Assembly: GCA_018268855.1 (NCBI GenBank)
Contig: JAFDVR010000004.1
Location: 62,001-126,000 of the forward strand
DNA: 64,000 nucleotides
Source of the DNA: Acidobacteriota bacterium
GTDB taxonomy: Bacteria; Acidobacteriota; Terriglobia; Terriglobales; Acidobacteriaceae
Direction: 5' to 3'
The notes beneath the pieces were generated by a model, which worked only from the letters and a program-made list of their open reading frames with translations, searched no databases and was not told the DNA's origin. Positions 23,412 through 33,117 of this stretch are shown piece after piece. A program made the position numbers and the translations under genes. Within the stretch, counting starts at the first letter, position 1; each line of letters starts with the position of its first letter.

Positions 23412-25163
23412 GTGTGCGATATGGTTATCCGCACCGCTATGACACTGCCAGCCATGCTGCTCCAGACACGCCAGCTCACCTCGCTCAGCGGCGTTGATAT
23501 CGCCATTCTTCTGCTTTACTTCGCCATCGTTCTTTTCATCGGCTTTTATGTAAAGGATTCGGCGAATACGAGCGAAGAGTTCTTCCTCGCCGGACGCGAG
23601 ATGACGGCTTGGATTGCCGGCCTCAGCTTTGTGTCTGCCAACCTTGGTTCGCTGGAGCTAATGGGATGGGCAGGCGCGGCGTACCAGTACGGCATCCTGG
23701 CGACGCACTGGTACTGGATTGGGGCCATTCCCGCGATGCTCTTTCTCGGCATTGTGATGATGCCCTTCTACTACATCTCCAAGACACACTCCGTGCCGGG
23801 ATATCTGCAACTGCGTTTTGGCGAAGGTGCGCGGGGCGTTTCGGCGGTCAGCTTTGGCGTGATGACCATCCTGATGAGCGGCGTGAACATGTACGCCATG
23901 GCGCTGGTGATGAAGGTCGTACTCGGATGGAACATCAACTTCTCCATCTGGGTGGGCGCGATCACAGTCGCGATTTACGTGATGCTCGGCGGCCTGCGCT
24001 CCGCCATCATTAATGAGGTGCTGCAGTTCATCCTTATCTGGGCGGGAGCGGCGCTTATCCCGATTCTCGGCCTGATTGAAGCTGGCGGATGGACAAACCT
24101 CAAACACCAGATGGCTGCAAATCTCGGCAGCAACGATTACACACATCTCTGGTCCACGCTCGGGTCTTTCCGAGACAACCCCATGGGCGTTCACTGGACG
24201 GGCATCGTCTTCGGTCTCGGCTTTGTGATTAGCTTTGGTTACTGGACCACCGATTTCCTTGTAGTCCAGCGCGTACTCTCAGCCAACAATCTGCGCGCAG
24301 CCAAGATGGCTCCGATCATCGGCGCGGCCTTCAAAATGGCGGTGCCGTTCATCGTCATCGTTCCCGGCCTGCTTGCGCTTGCGGTATTGCGCAATCCGGA
24401 CGGCAGCATCATGCATCTCGTGCCGGAGAGCGTAGCCGCCGCAACCGGTCAGCACAGCTATAACGAAGTGCTTCCGCTCATGCTCATCCGCTACTGCGGA
24501 CCTGGGCTGCTTGGCCTTGGCATTACTGCTCTGGTCGCAGGATTTATGAGCGGCATGGCGGGCAATGTGAGCGCCTTCTCCACCGTGTGGACGTACGACA
24601 TCTACGGCGCGTTCATGAACAAGAACGCGAGCGACAAGCACTATGTCTTTATGGGCCGCGCGTCCACTGTGGTTGGCATGCTCGTCTCCATCGGCACGGC
24701 ATATCTGGTGATGCACGCCGCGTCCATCATGGATTATGTGCAGGCGCTCTTCTCGTTCTTTATTGCGCCGCTGTTTGGGACGGTGGTGCTGGGCATGTTG
24801 TGGAAACGCGCGACGAAAGCTGGTGGATTCTATGGCCTGCTCGCGGGCACGCTCTCGTCCATCGGCATGTGGGCATGGGTGCAGCGCGATCCCGGCGCCC
24901 TGCGCATCATCGCGCTCTCGCCCAATGCGCAGTCGATGGCTGAGAATCTCTACCGCGCGCTGTGGAGCTGGATCGTCTGCGTGCTCGTCACAGTCATCGT
25001 CAGCTACATGACGAGGCCAAAGACGGATGCCGAGCTGAATGGCCTTGTCTACGGCGCGACTGTTATCCCGCACGACGGCAGCACAACCATCTGGCAGAAG
25101 CCGATCTTTTGGGCCATCGTCGTCGGCACCGTCTTCTTTATCCTTAACCTGATCTTCTGGTAA
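23412..25163 (+). CDS. Sodium:solute symporter family (SSS) transporter
   Basis: 583 residues, about 13-14 hydrophobic helices, with family-typical segments: EEFFLAGREMTAWIAGLSFV, ANLGSLELMGWAGAAYQYGI, GYLQLRFGEG, and FGYWTTDFLVVQRVLSANN. This is the SGLT/PutP-like fold that couples sodium entry to solute (often sugar) uptake in the inner membrane. Start is uncertain: GTG 23412 has GAAG about 7 bases upstream; ATGs at 23421 and 23439 are alternatives. Followed closely by a small membrane gene and an isomerase on the same strand, suggesting a carbohydrate-uptake operon. Confidence 0.9.
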   Translation: MCDMVIRTAMTLPAMLLQTRQLTSLSGVDIAILLLYFAIVLFIGFYVKDSANTSEEFFLAGREMTAWIAGLSFVSANLGSLELMGWAGAAYQYGILATHWYWIGAIPAMLFLGIVMMPFYYISKTHSVPGYLQLRFGEGARGVSAVSFGVMTILMSGVNMYAMALVMKVVLGWNINFSIWVGAITVAIYVMLGGLRSAIINEVLQFILIWAGAALIPILGLIEAGGWTNLKHQMAANLGSNDYTHLWSTLGSFRDNPMGVHWTGIVFGLGFVISFGYWTTDFLVVQRVLSANNLRAAKMAPIIGAAFKMAVPFIVIVPGLLALAVLRNPDGSIMHLVPESVAAATGQHSYNEVLPLMLIRYCGPGLLGLGITALVAGFMSGMAGNVSAFSTVWTYDIYGAFMNKNASDKHYVFMGRASTVVGMLVSIGTAYLVMHAASIMDYVQALFSFFIAPLFGTVVLGMLWKRATKAGGFYGLLAGTLSSIGMWAWVQRDPGALRIIALSPNAQSMAENLYRALWSWIVCVLVTVIVSYMTRPKTDAELNGLVYGATVIPHDGSTTIWQKPIFWAIVVGTVFFILNLIFW

Positions 25164-25168
25164 TTGCC

Positions 25169-25429
25169 ATGCAGAAACCCCACGAACCGCATCACACGCA
25201 CGCTACGGATGCAGTCGATCCGCGTCCCGGGCGCACGCCGCTCTCCATCTGGTTTTTCTGCGGCATTCTGCTGCTCGCTTATGGCCTCGTGCTGGTGCCA
25301 ACGGGCATTTATGAGTGGCACCATCCTCCGGCAACCGTTCTCGCTTCGCTGCACCCCACCGTCTGGTGGGGTGCATTGATGACTGTGCTCGGCGCCTTCT
25401 ACACCATCCGTTTCCGGCCCGGCCGGTAG
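25169..25429 (+). CDS. Small two-helix membrane protein
   Basis: 86 residues with two hydrophobic segments (IWFFCGILLLAYGLVLVPTG and VWWGALMTVLGAFYTIRF) joined by a short loop, and a His-rich cytoplasmic head. It starts 5 bases after the symporter stop, so it is co-transcribed with it. Similar small proteins accompany SSS transporters in Acidobacteriota-type loci; function unknown. Confidence 0.75.
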   Translation: MQKPHEPHHTHATDAVDPRPGRTPLSIWFFCGILLLAYGLVLVPTGIYEWHHPPATVLASLHPTVWWGALMTVLGAFYTIRFRPGR

Positions 25430-25454
25430 TCACACAGAAAAAGGAATTTGCATC

Positions 25455-26870
25455 ATGAGCAGACAGATGACCTTCGGCGTAATCGTCGGAAACCGCGGCT
25501 TCTTCCCCAGCCATCTTGCCGCCACTGGCCGGCAGGAGATCATTGCCGCCATTGAGAAGCAGGGCCACAAAGCCGTCTGCGTTACGCCCGAAGAAACCTC
25601 TTATGGCGCAGTAGAGACGTATGAAGAAGCGAAGCGCTGCGCTGCATTGTTTCAGAAGCATCGCCATGCCATCGACGGCATCATCATCACGCTGCCGAAC
25701 TTTGGCGAAGAGCGTGGCCTGGCCGACGCCATCCGCCTGGCCGACCTGCGTGTGCCCATCCTCATCCAGGCCACGCCGGACAATACAGACAAGATGAGCA
25801 TCAACTTCCGCCGCGACAGCTTCTGCGGCAAGATGAGCATCTGCAACAACCTCCGCCAGTACGGCATTCCATACACACTCACCACGCTGCATACGGTTGC
25901 TCCCAATACCGAAGAGTTTGCCATCGATCTGCGCTCTTTCGCCGCCACTTGCCGCATTGTGCGCGGATTCCGCAATCTGCGTATCGGCGCGCTGGGCGCG
26001 CGCCCTGCGGCCTTCAATACTGTGCGTTACTCCGAAAAACTTCTTGAACGCTCCGGCATTACCGTGGACACGCTTGACCTCAGCGAAGTCTTCGGCAGCA
26101 TCGCGCGTCTTGGCGATACGGATGACTCCGTTCAGCAGAAACTCGCCACCATCAAGAGCTATCTGCCGAGCCACGATGTTCCTGAAGCCGCGCTCATCAA
26201 GATGTCAAAGCTCGGCGTAGTGATCGACAACTGGATGCAGAGCCACGAGCTCACTATCTCTTCAGTCCAGTGCTGGACGTCGATGGAAGAGTTCTTCGGT
26301 GTGGTCCCCTGCACCGTGATGAGCATGATGAGCGAAAAGCTGCTGCCCTCTGCCTGCGAGGTGGACACCATGGGCACGCTCTCCATGTACGCGCTCACGC
26401 TCGCCAGCGAGACGCCTTCTGCGTTGCTCGACTGGAACAACAACTACGGCGGCGACCCCGACAAAGCCGTCTGCTTCCACTGCTCCAACCTTCCGAAACA
26501 CTTCTTCCGCGAGGGCGGCGTAAAGATGGACTTCCAGCAGATCATCGCTGGCACCGTAGGCAAGGAAAACACCTACGGCACGCTCGACGGCAAGGTAAAG
26601 GCAGGCGCGATGACCTTCGCGCGCTTCTCCACCGACGAGTTTGCAGGCACCATCCGCGGCTATGTTGGCGAAGGCAAGTTCACCGACGATGCGCTCGATA
26701 CCTTCGGCGGTGCAGGCGTGGTGCAGATCCCCAATATGCAGAAGCTGCTGCACTATATCTGCGAGAACGGTTTTGAGCACCACGTTGCTGCCAACTTCGC
26801 CACCGTAGCTGCCTCCGTGAACGAAGCGGCCATCAAATATCTTGGCTGGCCGATGCATCACCACGTATAA
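25455..26870 (+). CDS. L-fucose/L-arabinose isomerase family protein
   Basis: 471 residues. AAGGAAT lies about 9 bases before the ATG. The protein starts with MTFGVIVGNRGFFPSHLAAT and contains AIDGIIITLPNFGEERGLAD, CRIVRGFRNLRIGALGARPA, SSVQCWTSMEEFFGVVPCTV, SACEVDTMGTLSMYALTLAS and DWNNNYGGDPDKAVCFHCSN. The conserved E and D in the latter two segments and the H in FHCSN correspond to the Mn-binding residues of the fucose/arabinose isomerase fold. Predicted cytosolic ketol-isomerase of an imported sugar; exact sugar unknown. Last gene of the symporter operon; a hairpin follows. Confidence 0.85.
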   Translation: MSRQMTFGVIVGNRGFFPSHLAATGRQEIIAAIEKQGHKAVCVTPEETSYGAVETYEEAKRCAALFQKHRHAIDGIIITLPNFGEERGLADAIRLADLRVPILIQATPDNTDKMSINFRRDSFCGKMSICNNLRQYGIPYTLTTLHTVAPNTEEFAIDLRSFAATCRIVRGFRNLRIGALGARPAAFNTVRYSEKLLERSGITVDTLDLSEVFGSIARLGDTDDSVQQKLATIKSYLPSHDVPEAALIKMSKLGVVIDNWMQSHELTISSVQCWTSMEEFFGVVPCTVMSMMSEKLLPSACEVDTMGTLSMYALTLASETPSALLDWNNNYGGDPDKAVCFHCSNLPKHFFREGGVKMDFQQIIAGTVGKENTYGTLDGKVKAGAMTFARFSTDEFAGTIRGYVGEGKFTDDALDTFGGAGVVQIPNMQKLLHYICENGFEHHVAANFATVAASVNEAAIKYLGWPMHHHV

Positions 26871-26893
26871 ATCCATTCATTTCGGGAATTGGC

Positions 26894-26923
26894 AGCGATC
26901 TCTTGCAGATAAAAGAGATCGCT
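26894..26923 (+). terminator. Hairpin after the symporter-isomerase operon
   Basis: AGCGATCTCTT and AAGAGATCGCT form an exact 11-bp stem with an 8-base loop, 24 bases after the isomerase stop. The following GTTCTGTCTTGG is only moderately U-rich, so termination may be partly Rho-aided. Confidence 0.65.
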
Positions 26924-27081
26924 GTTCTGTCTTGGCTCTCCTCGAACATAGATAATGTCCCTAGGCGATTCACAGCCGGGACGGAACGCCCAGCCCGGGG
27001 CGCGCGTACCCATCTTCAACGAAATATTTTCCGTCCAAGTCCCCCGGTCAAGCATCTTGTAGGGAAACAGGGAGTATTCCA

Positions 27082-28224
27082 GTGCACCAATTGAAATCTT
27101 CTCTCCGCACCATTGCGGAGCCGGCGCAGCATCGTATGTGCAAAGCCGCTCACGTTATAGGATTCGTCGTTCTCGCCGCACTTGTGGCCGGATGTAACAG
27201 CAAAAAGCCCGCCACACCCGCAGGTGGACCGGGCATGCAGGCCATGCCGGTACAGGTGCAGACCATCTCGCTCAATCCCGTCCCCGACACCGACACCTAT
27301 CTGGCCACCATCAAGAGCCGCCGCTCGGCCACCATGCAGCCGCAGGTGGAAGGCAATCTGACGAAGATCTTTGTCCACTCGGGACAGGTGGTAAAGGCCG
27401 GGCAGGTCTTGATGCAGATCGATCCGCTGAAGCAGATGGCCACCGTGCAGGCGCAACAGGGCACGGAAGCGCAGCAACGCGCGGTTTACCAGTACAACCA
27501 GTCTGAGGTGGAACGTCAGAAGCGCCTCTACGATACAGGCATCATCTCCAAGCAGGCGTATGACCAGGCCGTGCAGTCGTACCAGAACTCGAAGGGCGCC
27601 TTCGAGGCGTCTGCCGCCTCCGTAAAGACGCAGCGTGCGCAGCTTGCGTACTACCAGATTCGCGCGCCGTTTTCCGGTGTCGTAGGCGACATCCCCGTAC
27701 ACCTCGGCGACTACGTCTCCACCAGCACCCTGTTGACCACGGTGGATGAGAACAAGGACCTCGAAGCCTACATCTACATCCCCACCGAGCGTTCGGCGGA
27801 CGTGCACATGGGTCTGCCGGTAGAGATCATCGACTCCTCGGGCAAAACGCTCGCAAAGTCAAACATCAACTTCATCTCGCCGCAGGTGGAGAACAACTTG
27901 CAGAGCATTCTTGCCAAGGCTCCTATCGCTCGCACGGACGAGGTTCTGCGCAACGCCCAGCTTGTGAAGGCGCGCGTTACCTGGTCCACACATCCCAAGC
28001 CAACAGTTCCGGTGCTTGCTGTTACGCGCATGGGTGGAGCATCGTTCGTCTTTGTGGCCAAGCCGGAAAAGGGTGGTTACGTTGCGCGGCAGGTGCCTGT
28101 CACGCTGGACGATCCGATTGGCAACGACTATCCGGTACTTAAGGGCCTCAACGCCGGAGATAAGGTGATTCTCTCCGGCATTCAGTTCCTCCAGGACGGC
28201 GCCCCCGTAAAACCGCTCTCGTAA
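27082..28224 (+). CDS. RND efflux periplasmic adaptor (membrane fusion protein, AcrA-like)
   Basis: 380 residues. GTG start at 27082 is supported by GGGAG 7 bases upstream; ATG 27136 is an alternative. The signal ends in a lipobox (LAALVAGC). Domains in order: biotinyl/lipoyl-like hairpin (LATIKSRRSATMQPQVEGNL, KIFVHSGQVVKAGQVLMQID), coiled coil (QAQQGTEAQQRAVYQYNQSE), second lipoyl half (YYQIRAPFSGVVGDIPVHLG), beta-barrel and membrane-proximal domain. It joins the inner-membrane RND pump encoded next to an outer-membrane channel; no TolC-type gene is in the window. Substrates unknown (drugs or solvents are typical for the HAE-1 class). Confidence 0.92.
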   Translation: MHQLKSSLRTIAEPAQHRMCKAAHVIGFVVLAALVAGCNSKKPATPAGGPGMQAMPVQVQTISLNPVPDTDTYLATIKSRRSATMQPQVEGNLTKIFVHSGQVVKAGQVLMQIDPLKQMATVQAQQGTEAQQRAVYQYNQSEVERQKRLYDTGIISKQAYDQAVQSYQNSKGAFEASAASVKTQRAQLAYYQIRAPFSGVVGDIPVHLGDYVSTSTLLTTVDENKDLEAYIYIPTERSADVHMGLPVEIIDSSGKTLAKSNINFISPQVENNLQSILAKAPIARTDEVLRNAQLVKARVTWSTHPKPTVPVLAVTRMGGASFVFVAKPEKGGYVARQVPVTLDDPIGNDYPVLKGLNAGDKVILSGIQFLQDGAPVKPLS

Positions 28225-28272
28225 TTTTTTGTAAACACGTGAGCGGTCCTGCGCCGCTCTGTGAGGTGAGTT

Positions 28273-31200
28273 TTGTTTGTTGATTTCTTCATTCGCCGCC
28301 CCGTCTTCGCCACGGTCTGCGCGCTGCTCATTATTCTGGCGGGTGCCGTGTGTATTCCGGGCTTGCCTATCTCGCTGTATCCGCAGCTCGCACCGCCGGA
28401 GGTCACAGTCACCAGTGTCTACATCGGCGCCAACGCGCAGTCGGTAGAGCACGACGTAACCACGCCGCTGGAAGAAGCCATCAACGGTGTTGAGGGCATG
28501 AAGTACATCACCTCATCGAGCGGCAACGACGGAACCAGCCAGATCACCGTGGTCTTTGAGACCGGGTACGACCTCAACATCGCTGCCGTAGACGTGCAGA
28601 ACCGAGTGCAGTCCGCGCAGGGCGTTCTGCCGCAGACGGTAAAGAACACTGGCGTCACCATCACCAAGGCGAACTCCAACTTCGTCTTTGCAGCCGGATT
28701 TTATGCGGATAACAACCGCTATTCGCAGGATTTCATCTCAAATTATCTCGATTTGTATGTCAAAGATCCGCTGAAGCGGATCAAAGGCGTGGGTGATGTT
28801 CTCATCTTCGGCCAGCGTAAATACGCGATGCGTCTCTGGCTCGATCCGGTAAAGCTCGCAGCGCGCAGTCTCACCGCAACGGATGTTGTGCAGGCCCTCC
28901 AGGAACAGAACGTGGAAGTTGCCGCCGGTGCCGTCGGACAGCCGCCCATGCCTCCAGGGCAGGAGTTCCAGATCACTGTCCGCGCCATAGGCCGTTTGGA
29001 GAACGCAGCACAGTTCAACAACATCATCCTCAAGAACACGCCCGCAGGCATTGTGCAGTTAAAGGACGTGGGCCACGCGGAGATTGGTGCTGAAAACTAT
29101 GGCACCAATTTGAAGTTTTCCGGCCAGCCTGCCATCGGTATCGGTGTGCAGCAGCTCTCCAACGCGAACGCGCTGGATGTAGACAGGCAAGCCAAGGCAG
29201 CACTTGCGGAACTGGAAAAATCATTCCCGCCGGGTCTGCACTACGTGATCGCATTCGACACGACCACTGTCGTCGGCGAGTCGATCCATGAAGTGATCTC
29301 GACACTCATTGAAGCGATCATCATTGTTATCGTCGTCATCTTGTTCTTCCTGCTCGACTGGCGCGCAACGATCATCCCTGCGATCACGATCCCGGTATCG
29401 CTGATTGGCACCTTCGCCTTCATCAAGATCTTCGGGTTCTCCATCAACTCGCTCACGCTCTTCGGCATCACGCTGGCTACCGGCCTTGTGGTGGACGACG
29501 CCATCGTCGTTATTGAGAACGTGCAGCGCCACATCTCCGAAGGCGACCACGACCCGCACCACGCTACCTCGCGCGCCATGAGCGAAGTAACCAGCGCCGT
29601 GATCGCTACGTCGCTCGTGCTCATCAGCGTGTTCGTTCCAGTCAGCTTCTTCCCCGGAACGACAGGCATCCTCTACAAACAGTTCTCGCTGACCATCGCA
29701 TTCTCCATCGCGATCTCCGCGTTCAATGCGCTTACGCTCTCGCCTGCTCTTGCAGCCATTCTGCTGCGCGGTGAGGAGGCGAAGTACCGCCAGCTTGACT
29801 GGACACGCGTGCCAGTACTCGCCAACGGCTGGAAGCGCGTTGCTGAGTTCATCGACCGCAGCATCGAGCGTATGTCCGCAGCGTATGGACGCGCCATCCA
29901 CTTTGCACTGCGCATTCGTTACGTGCTCGCGCTCGTTTTTGTCGCTCTGCTCGGCGCAACGGTGTTTGAGTATAACCACGTTCCCACGGCCTTTATTCCG
30001 CAGGAAGACCAGGGCTACTTCATCATGCAGGTGCTCGCGCCACAGGGAGCTTCGCTCAGCTACACCACCGCGCTCGCCGACAAAGCACAGTACATGCTCT
30101 CGCAGGAGAAGGACATCTTCGGCTCGTTCGCCGTTATGGGCTTCGGCTTCTCCGGCAACGCGTCAAACCAGGGACTCATCTTCGCGAGCTTGAAACCGCA
30201 GGCCGAGCGTCGCGGCAAAGGCCAGAGTGTTAGCGAGATTGTCGGCCGCCTCAGCCCTAAGCTGATGCAGATTCCTGGTGGCCTTGTCGTTGCGTTTGAA
30301 CCGCCTGCCGTGCAGGGTATTGGTTCCTTCGGCGGCTTCCAGTTTGAGTTGCAGGACGAAGGCCGCAACACGTTGCAGGACATCGACCGCGTGGCGCACA
30401 CCATCATCGGCCGGAGCCGCGCGCCCAACTCCGGCCTCAGCGGCCTCTTTACCTCGTACACCTCGAACGATCCGCAGTTGCTCGTCAACATCGATCGCGA
30501 AAAAGCGAAGGCGCTCGACATTCCGTTCACGCAGATTTCCAACGCGCTCGGCGTCTACATGGGCTCCGCGTACGTGAACGACTTCGACTTCAACAATCGC
30601 TCCTACCGCGTGTACGTGCAGGCCGATGCGGCCTTCCGGCGCAGCGCGCAGGACATTCGCCAGTTCTACGTGCGCTCCAACTCGGGGCAGATGGTTTCGC
30701 TCGACAACCTCGTGACTATTGAACAGACATCGGGACCGCAGACGATCCCGCACTACAACCTGCTGCGTTCGGCGGAGATCGTCGGCTCCGGCGCGCCGGG
30801 CCTCTCCTCTTCCGAAGGCCTGCAAAAGATGCAGGAACTCGCGAAGAAGAACATGATGCAGGGCATGAAGTTTGAGTGGTCAGGCCTCGCGCGCGAAGAG
30901 ATCGAATCTGCCGGCAAGACCATCATCATCTTCGGCCTCGGCATTCTCGTTGTTTATCTTGCACTCGCCGCGCAGTATGAATCGTTCGCTCTGCCGTTCA
31001 TTATTCTGCTCGCCGTCCCTGCCGCCGTACTCGGAGCGCTGTTACTCGTCTCCGCGCGCGGCCTGGTCAACGACGTCTACGTCCAAATCGGACTCGTGAT
31101 GCTCATTGGACTCTCCGCAAAGAACTCCATTCTCATCGTTGAGTTCGCCGAGCAGATACGAGCCAAGGGACTCTCCATTGCAGAAGCCGCGATTCAGGCG

Positions 31201-31443
31201 GGCGAACTGCGTCTGCGTCCTATCCTGATGACCAGTTTCGCCTTCATCCTCGGCGTGCTTCCACTCGTCTTCGCCACTGGCGCAGGCAAGTTGGGACGCC
31301 ACTCCGTAGGCACGGCGATCGTCGGAGGCATGGTGGTTTCCACCATTCTCAACCTGTTCTTCATCCCCGTGCTCTACGTCATCCTTAAGACGGGGCTTGA
31401 ACGCATTACGCCGAAGCGGAAGCAGGTTGAGGCGCAGTCGTAA
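28273..31443 (+). CDS. RND multidrug efflux permease (AcrB/HAE-1 type)
   Basis: 1056 residues, starting at TTG 28273 (no ATG fits the conserved FVDFFIRRPVFATVCALLII N-terminus), with a GAGGTGAG ribosome-binding site. Contains the first TM helix, porter subdomains, the TM4 motif GLVVDDAIVVIENVQRH with the paired acidic residues of the proton relay, and the C-terminal repeat ending GMVVSTILNLFFIPVLYVIL. Length matches AcrB (about 1050). Works as a proton-driven trimer with the upstream adaptor (gap 48 bases, one operon). The missing outer-membrane channel must be encoded elsewhere. Confidence 0.95.
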   Translation: MFVDFFIRRPVFATVCALLIILAGAVCIPGLPISLYPQLAPPEVTVTSVYIGANAQSVEHDVTTPLEEAINGVEGMKYITSSSGNDGTSQITVVFETGYDLNIAAVDVQNRVQSAQGVLPQTVKNTGVTITKANSNFVFAAGFYADNNRYSQDFISNYLDLYVKDPLKRIKGVGDVLIFGQRKYAMRLWLDPVKLAARSLTATDVVQALQEQNVEVAAGAVGQPPMPPGQEFQITVRAIGRLENAAQFNNIILKNTPAGIVQLKDVGHAEIGAENYGTNLKFSGQPAIGIGVQQLSNANALDVDRQAKAALAELEKSFPPGLHYVIAFDTTTVVGESIHEVISTLIEAIIIVIVVILFFLLDWRATIIPAITIPVSLIGTFAFIKIFGFSINSLTLFGITLATGLVVDDAIVVIENVQRHISEGDHDPHHATSRAMSEVTSAVIATSLVLISVFVPVSFFPGTTGILYKQFSLTIAFSIAISAFNALTLSPALAAILLRGEEAKYRQLDWTRVPVLANGWKRVAEFIDRSIERMSAAYGRAIHFALRIRYVLALVFVALLGATVFEYNHVPTAFIPQEDQGYFIMQVLAPQGASLSYTTALADKAQYMLSQEKDIFGSFAVMGFGFSGNASNQGLIFASLKPQAERRGKGQSVSEIVGRLSPKLMQIPGGLVVAFEPPAVQGIGSFGGFQFELQDEGRNTLQDIDRVAHTIIGRSRAPNSGLSGLFTSYTSNDPQLLVNIDREKAKALDIPFTQISNALGVYMGSAYVNDFDFNNRSYRVYVQADAAFRRSAQDIRQFYVRSNSGQMVSLDNLVTIEQTSGPQTIPHYNLLRSAEIVGSGAPGLSSSEGLQKMQELAKKNMMQGMKFEWSGLAREEIESAGKTIIIFGLGILVVYLALAAQYESFALPFIILLAVPAAVLGALLLVSARGLVNDVYVQIGLVMLIGLSAKNSILIVEFAEQIRAKGLSIAEAAIQAGELRLRPILMTSFAFILGVLPLVFATGAGKLGRHSVGTAIVGGMVVSTILNLFFIPVLYVILKTGLERITPKRKQVEAQS

Positions 31444-31468
31444 TAAGGGATTAGCCATTAGGGATTAG
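31444..31468 (+). repeat. TTAGGGATTAG-type repeat, left copy
   Basis: Two copies of a TAGGGATTAG unit sit directly after the RND stop codon. The reverse-complement units occur at 31654-31676. Together they bracket the palindrome at 31520-31627. Confidence 0.7.
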
Positions 31469-31519
31469 AAAAGGGGCAGCGACGAAATCGTCCTGCCTCT
31501 TCTAATTTGGGTAAAGCCT

Positions 31520-31627
31520 CGTCATCCTGAGTCGGAACGACGAAGGATCTCTGTATTTTGTCGGCGAGCCATAACTCTACGCTCAGCCAGCTAAATACAG
31601 AGATCCTTCACTGCGTTCAGGATGACG
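31520..31627. repeat. Long palindromic REP-like element
   Basis: Outer arms CGTCATCCTGA / TCAGGATGACG and inner arms GAAGGATCTCTGTATTT / AAATACAGAGATCCTTC (exact 17-bp complement) enclose a 34-base loop. This is a dispersed palindromic element between the convergent RND and hemL genes and may stop transcription from both sides. GTCATCCTGAG...GAAGGATCT units are common in Acidobacteriota genomes (my recollection, not checked). Confidence 0.8.
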
Positions 31628-31653
31628 GCATAGAGAGGGTTGAAGAGAATAGA

Positions 31654-31676
31654 TAATCCCTAATCCCTAATCCCTA
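31654..31676 (-). repeat. TTAGGGATTAG-type repeat, right copy overlapping hemL end
   Basis: Three TAATCCC units in tandem. On the minus strand they read TTAGGGATTAGGGATTAG and encode the last residues (L-G-I-R-D-stop) of hemL. Confidence 0.7.
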
Positions 31677-32961
31677 AAAGAACTTCTCTCGCCGCCGCAA
31701 TCGTCTTCTCCACCTCAATCTCTCCATGCGCCGCGCTCACAAACGCCGCCTCGAACTGCGACGGCGGCAGCCAGACACCGCGCTCCAGCATTGCACGATG
31801 GAAGCGCCCGAACTTTGCCGTATCACTCGTCGCAGCGCTCGCAAAATCCGTCACGCGTTCGCGTGTGAAGAACCACGTCACCATCGATCCAATCCAGTTC
31901 ACCTGTATCTCGATGCCGGCGTTCTTTGCCTCCTGCGCAATACCGATGGCAAGCTGCCGCGTGGTCTCCGCTATCTTCGGATAGATCGTCTCGCGCTCGT
32001 GTATCAGCCGCGAGACGGTCGCAATGCCCGCCGCCATCGCAAGCGGATTCCCACTCAGTGTGCCTGCCTGATACACCGGTCCCAGTGGAGCGAGCTGGTC
32101 CATAATCTCCGCGCGGCCACCGAATGCGCCTACCGGCAGACCTCCGCCGATGATCTTGCCGAGCGTGGTGAGGTCCGGCTTGATGTTGAAGACTTCCTGC
32201 GCTCCACCGAGCGCCAGCCGGAAGCCCGTCATTACTTCATCGAAGATCAATAGCGCGCCTTCGCGTTCGGTAATGGCGCGCAGTGCTTCCAGATAGCCGG
32301 GCTCTGGCAGAATCGTTCCTGCATTGCCCACCACCGGCTCCACAATCACGCACGCAATTTCGCCGCGATGCTTCGCGAACGCCTCTTCCACCGCGGCCAC
32401 ATCGTTAAACGTCAACGCCAGCGTGTGTTGCACCACTTCTTCCGGCACGCCTGCCGAGCCGGGAATCCCGAACGTTGCTACGCCTGATCCGGCTTTCACC
32501 AGCAGCGCGTCGGAGTGGCCGTGATAGCAGCCTTCAAACTTCACAATGAACTTGCGGCCTGTAAACGCACGCGCCACGCGGATCGCGCTCATCACCGCTT
32601 CCGTTCCGCTGGAGACAAAACGCAGTTTCTCAATCGAAGGCACCGCCTGCACCACCAATTCGGCAAGCTCACCTTCTGCCGCCGTGGACGCACCAAAGCT
32701 CGCGCCGCGCGCTGCCGCCTCCTGCACCGCACGCACCACCTCGTCGTCGCAGTGGCCTAGAATCATCGGCCCCCACGACCCGAAGTAGTCGATGTACCGG
32801 TTGCCGTCAGCATCCGTCAGATACGCACCCTTCGCGCTGGCCACAAACGGCGGATCGCCGCCCACCGCGCGAAACGCGCGCACCGGAGAATCCACCCCGC
32901 CCGGCAGCAGACGCTCCGCGCGCCGCTGCAGTTCCCTGCTCTTATCCAACCGAATCGTCAT
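31660..32961 (-). CDS. hemL: Glutamate-1-semialdehyde 2,1-aminomutase
   Basis: 433 residues. Converts glutamate-1-semialdehyde to 5-aminolevulinate, the entry to tetrapyrrole and heme synthesis in the C5 pathway; PLP enzyme, cytosolic. Family signatures: [73 protein letters not shown], and [17 protein letters not shown] with the PLP-binding Lys near residue 270. Full length for the family. The last five codons and stop lie in a dispersed repeat, so the natural C-terminus may have been replaced. Monocistronic here. Confidence 0.97.
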   Translation of the reverse strand: MTIRLDKSRELQRRAERLLPGGVDSPVRAFRAVGGDPPFVASAKGAYLTDADGNRYIDYFGSWGPMILGHCDDEVVRAVQEAAARGASFGASTAAEGELAELVVQAVPSIEKLRFVSSGTEAVMSAIRVARAFTGRKFIVKFEGCYHGHSDALLVKAGSGVATFGIPGSAGVPEEVVQHTLALTFNDVAAVEEAFAKHRGEIACVIVEPVVGNAGTILPEPGYLEALRAITEREGALLIFDEVMTGFRLALGGAQEVFNIKPDLTTLGKIIGGGLPVGAFGGRAEIMDQLAPLGPVYQAGTLSGNPLAMAAGIATVSRLIHERETIYPKIAETTRQLAIGIAQEAKNAGIEIQVNWIGSMVTWFFTRERVTDFASAATSDTAKFGRFHRAMLERGVWLPPSQFEAAFVSAAHGEIEVEKTIAAAREVLLGIRD

Positions 32962-33021
32962 CTTTTAAAGTCTATCCGCCTCTTCGGCCATGGCCATCGT
33001 CTCGACCCAAAGCCACAGATC

Positions 33022-33058
33022 CGCTAGCTTGCTGACTCGCTAACTCGCTGACTGGCTG
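33022..33058. repeat. GCTGACTCGCTAACTCGCTGACT short repeat tract
   Basis: Degenerate tandem units (GCTNACTNGCT) in the 156-base gap between hemL and purM. Similar simple tracts appear elsewhere in intergenic DNA of this window. No regulatory role can be assigned. Confidence 0.5.
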
Positions 33059-33117
33059 TTATTCTCAAATCTCCAGCCGTTTTCTTCCCCAGCACCCCAA
33101 ACCTGCAAGGAAGCCGC

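Noticed and set aside
31444..31676. CRISPR array
   Set aside because: Repeats are palindromic or simple tandem units without regular unique spacers; no cas genes in the window.
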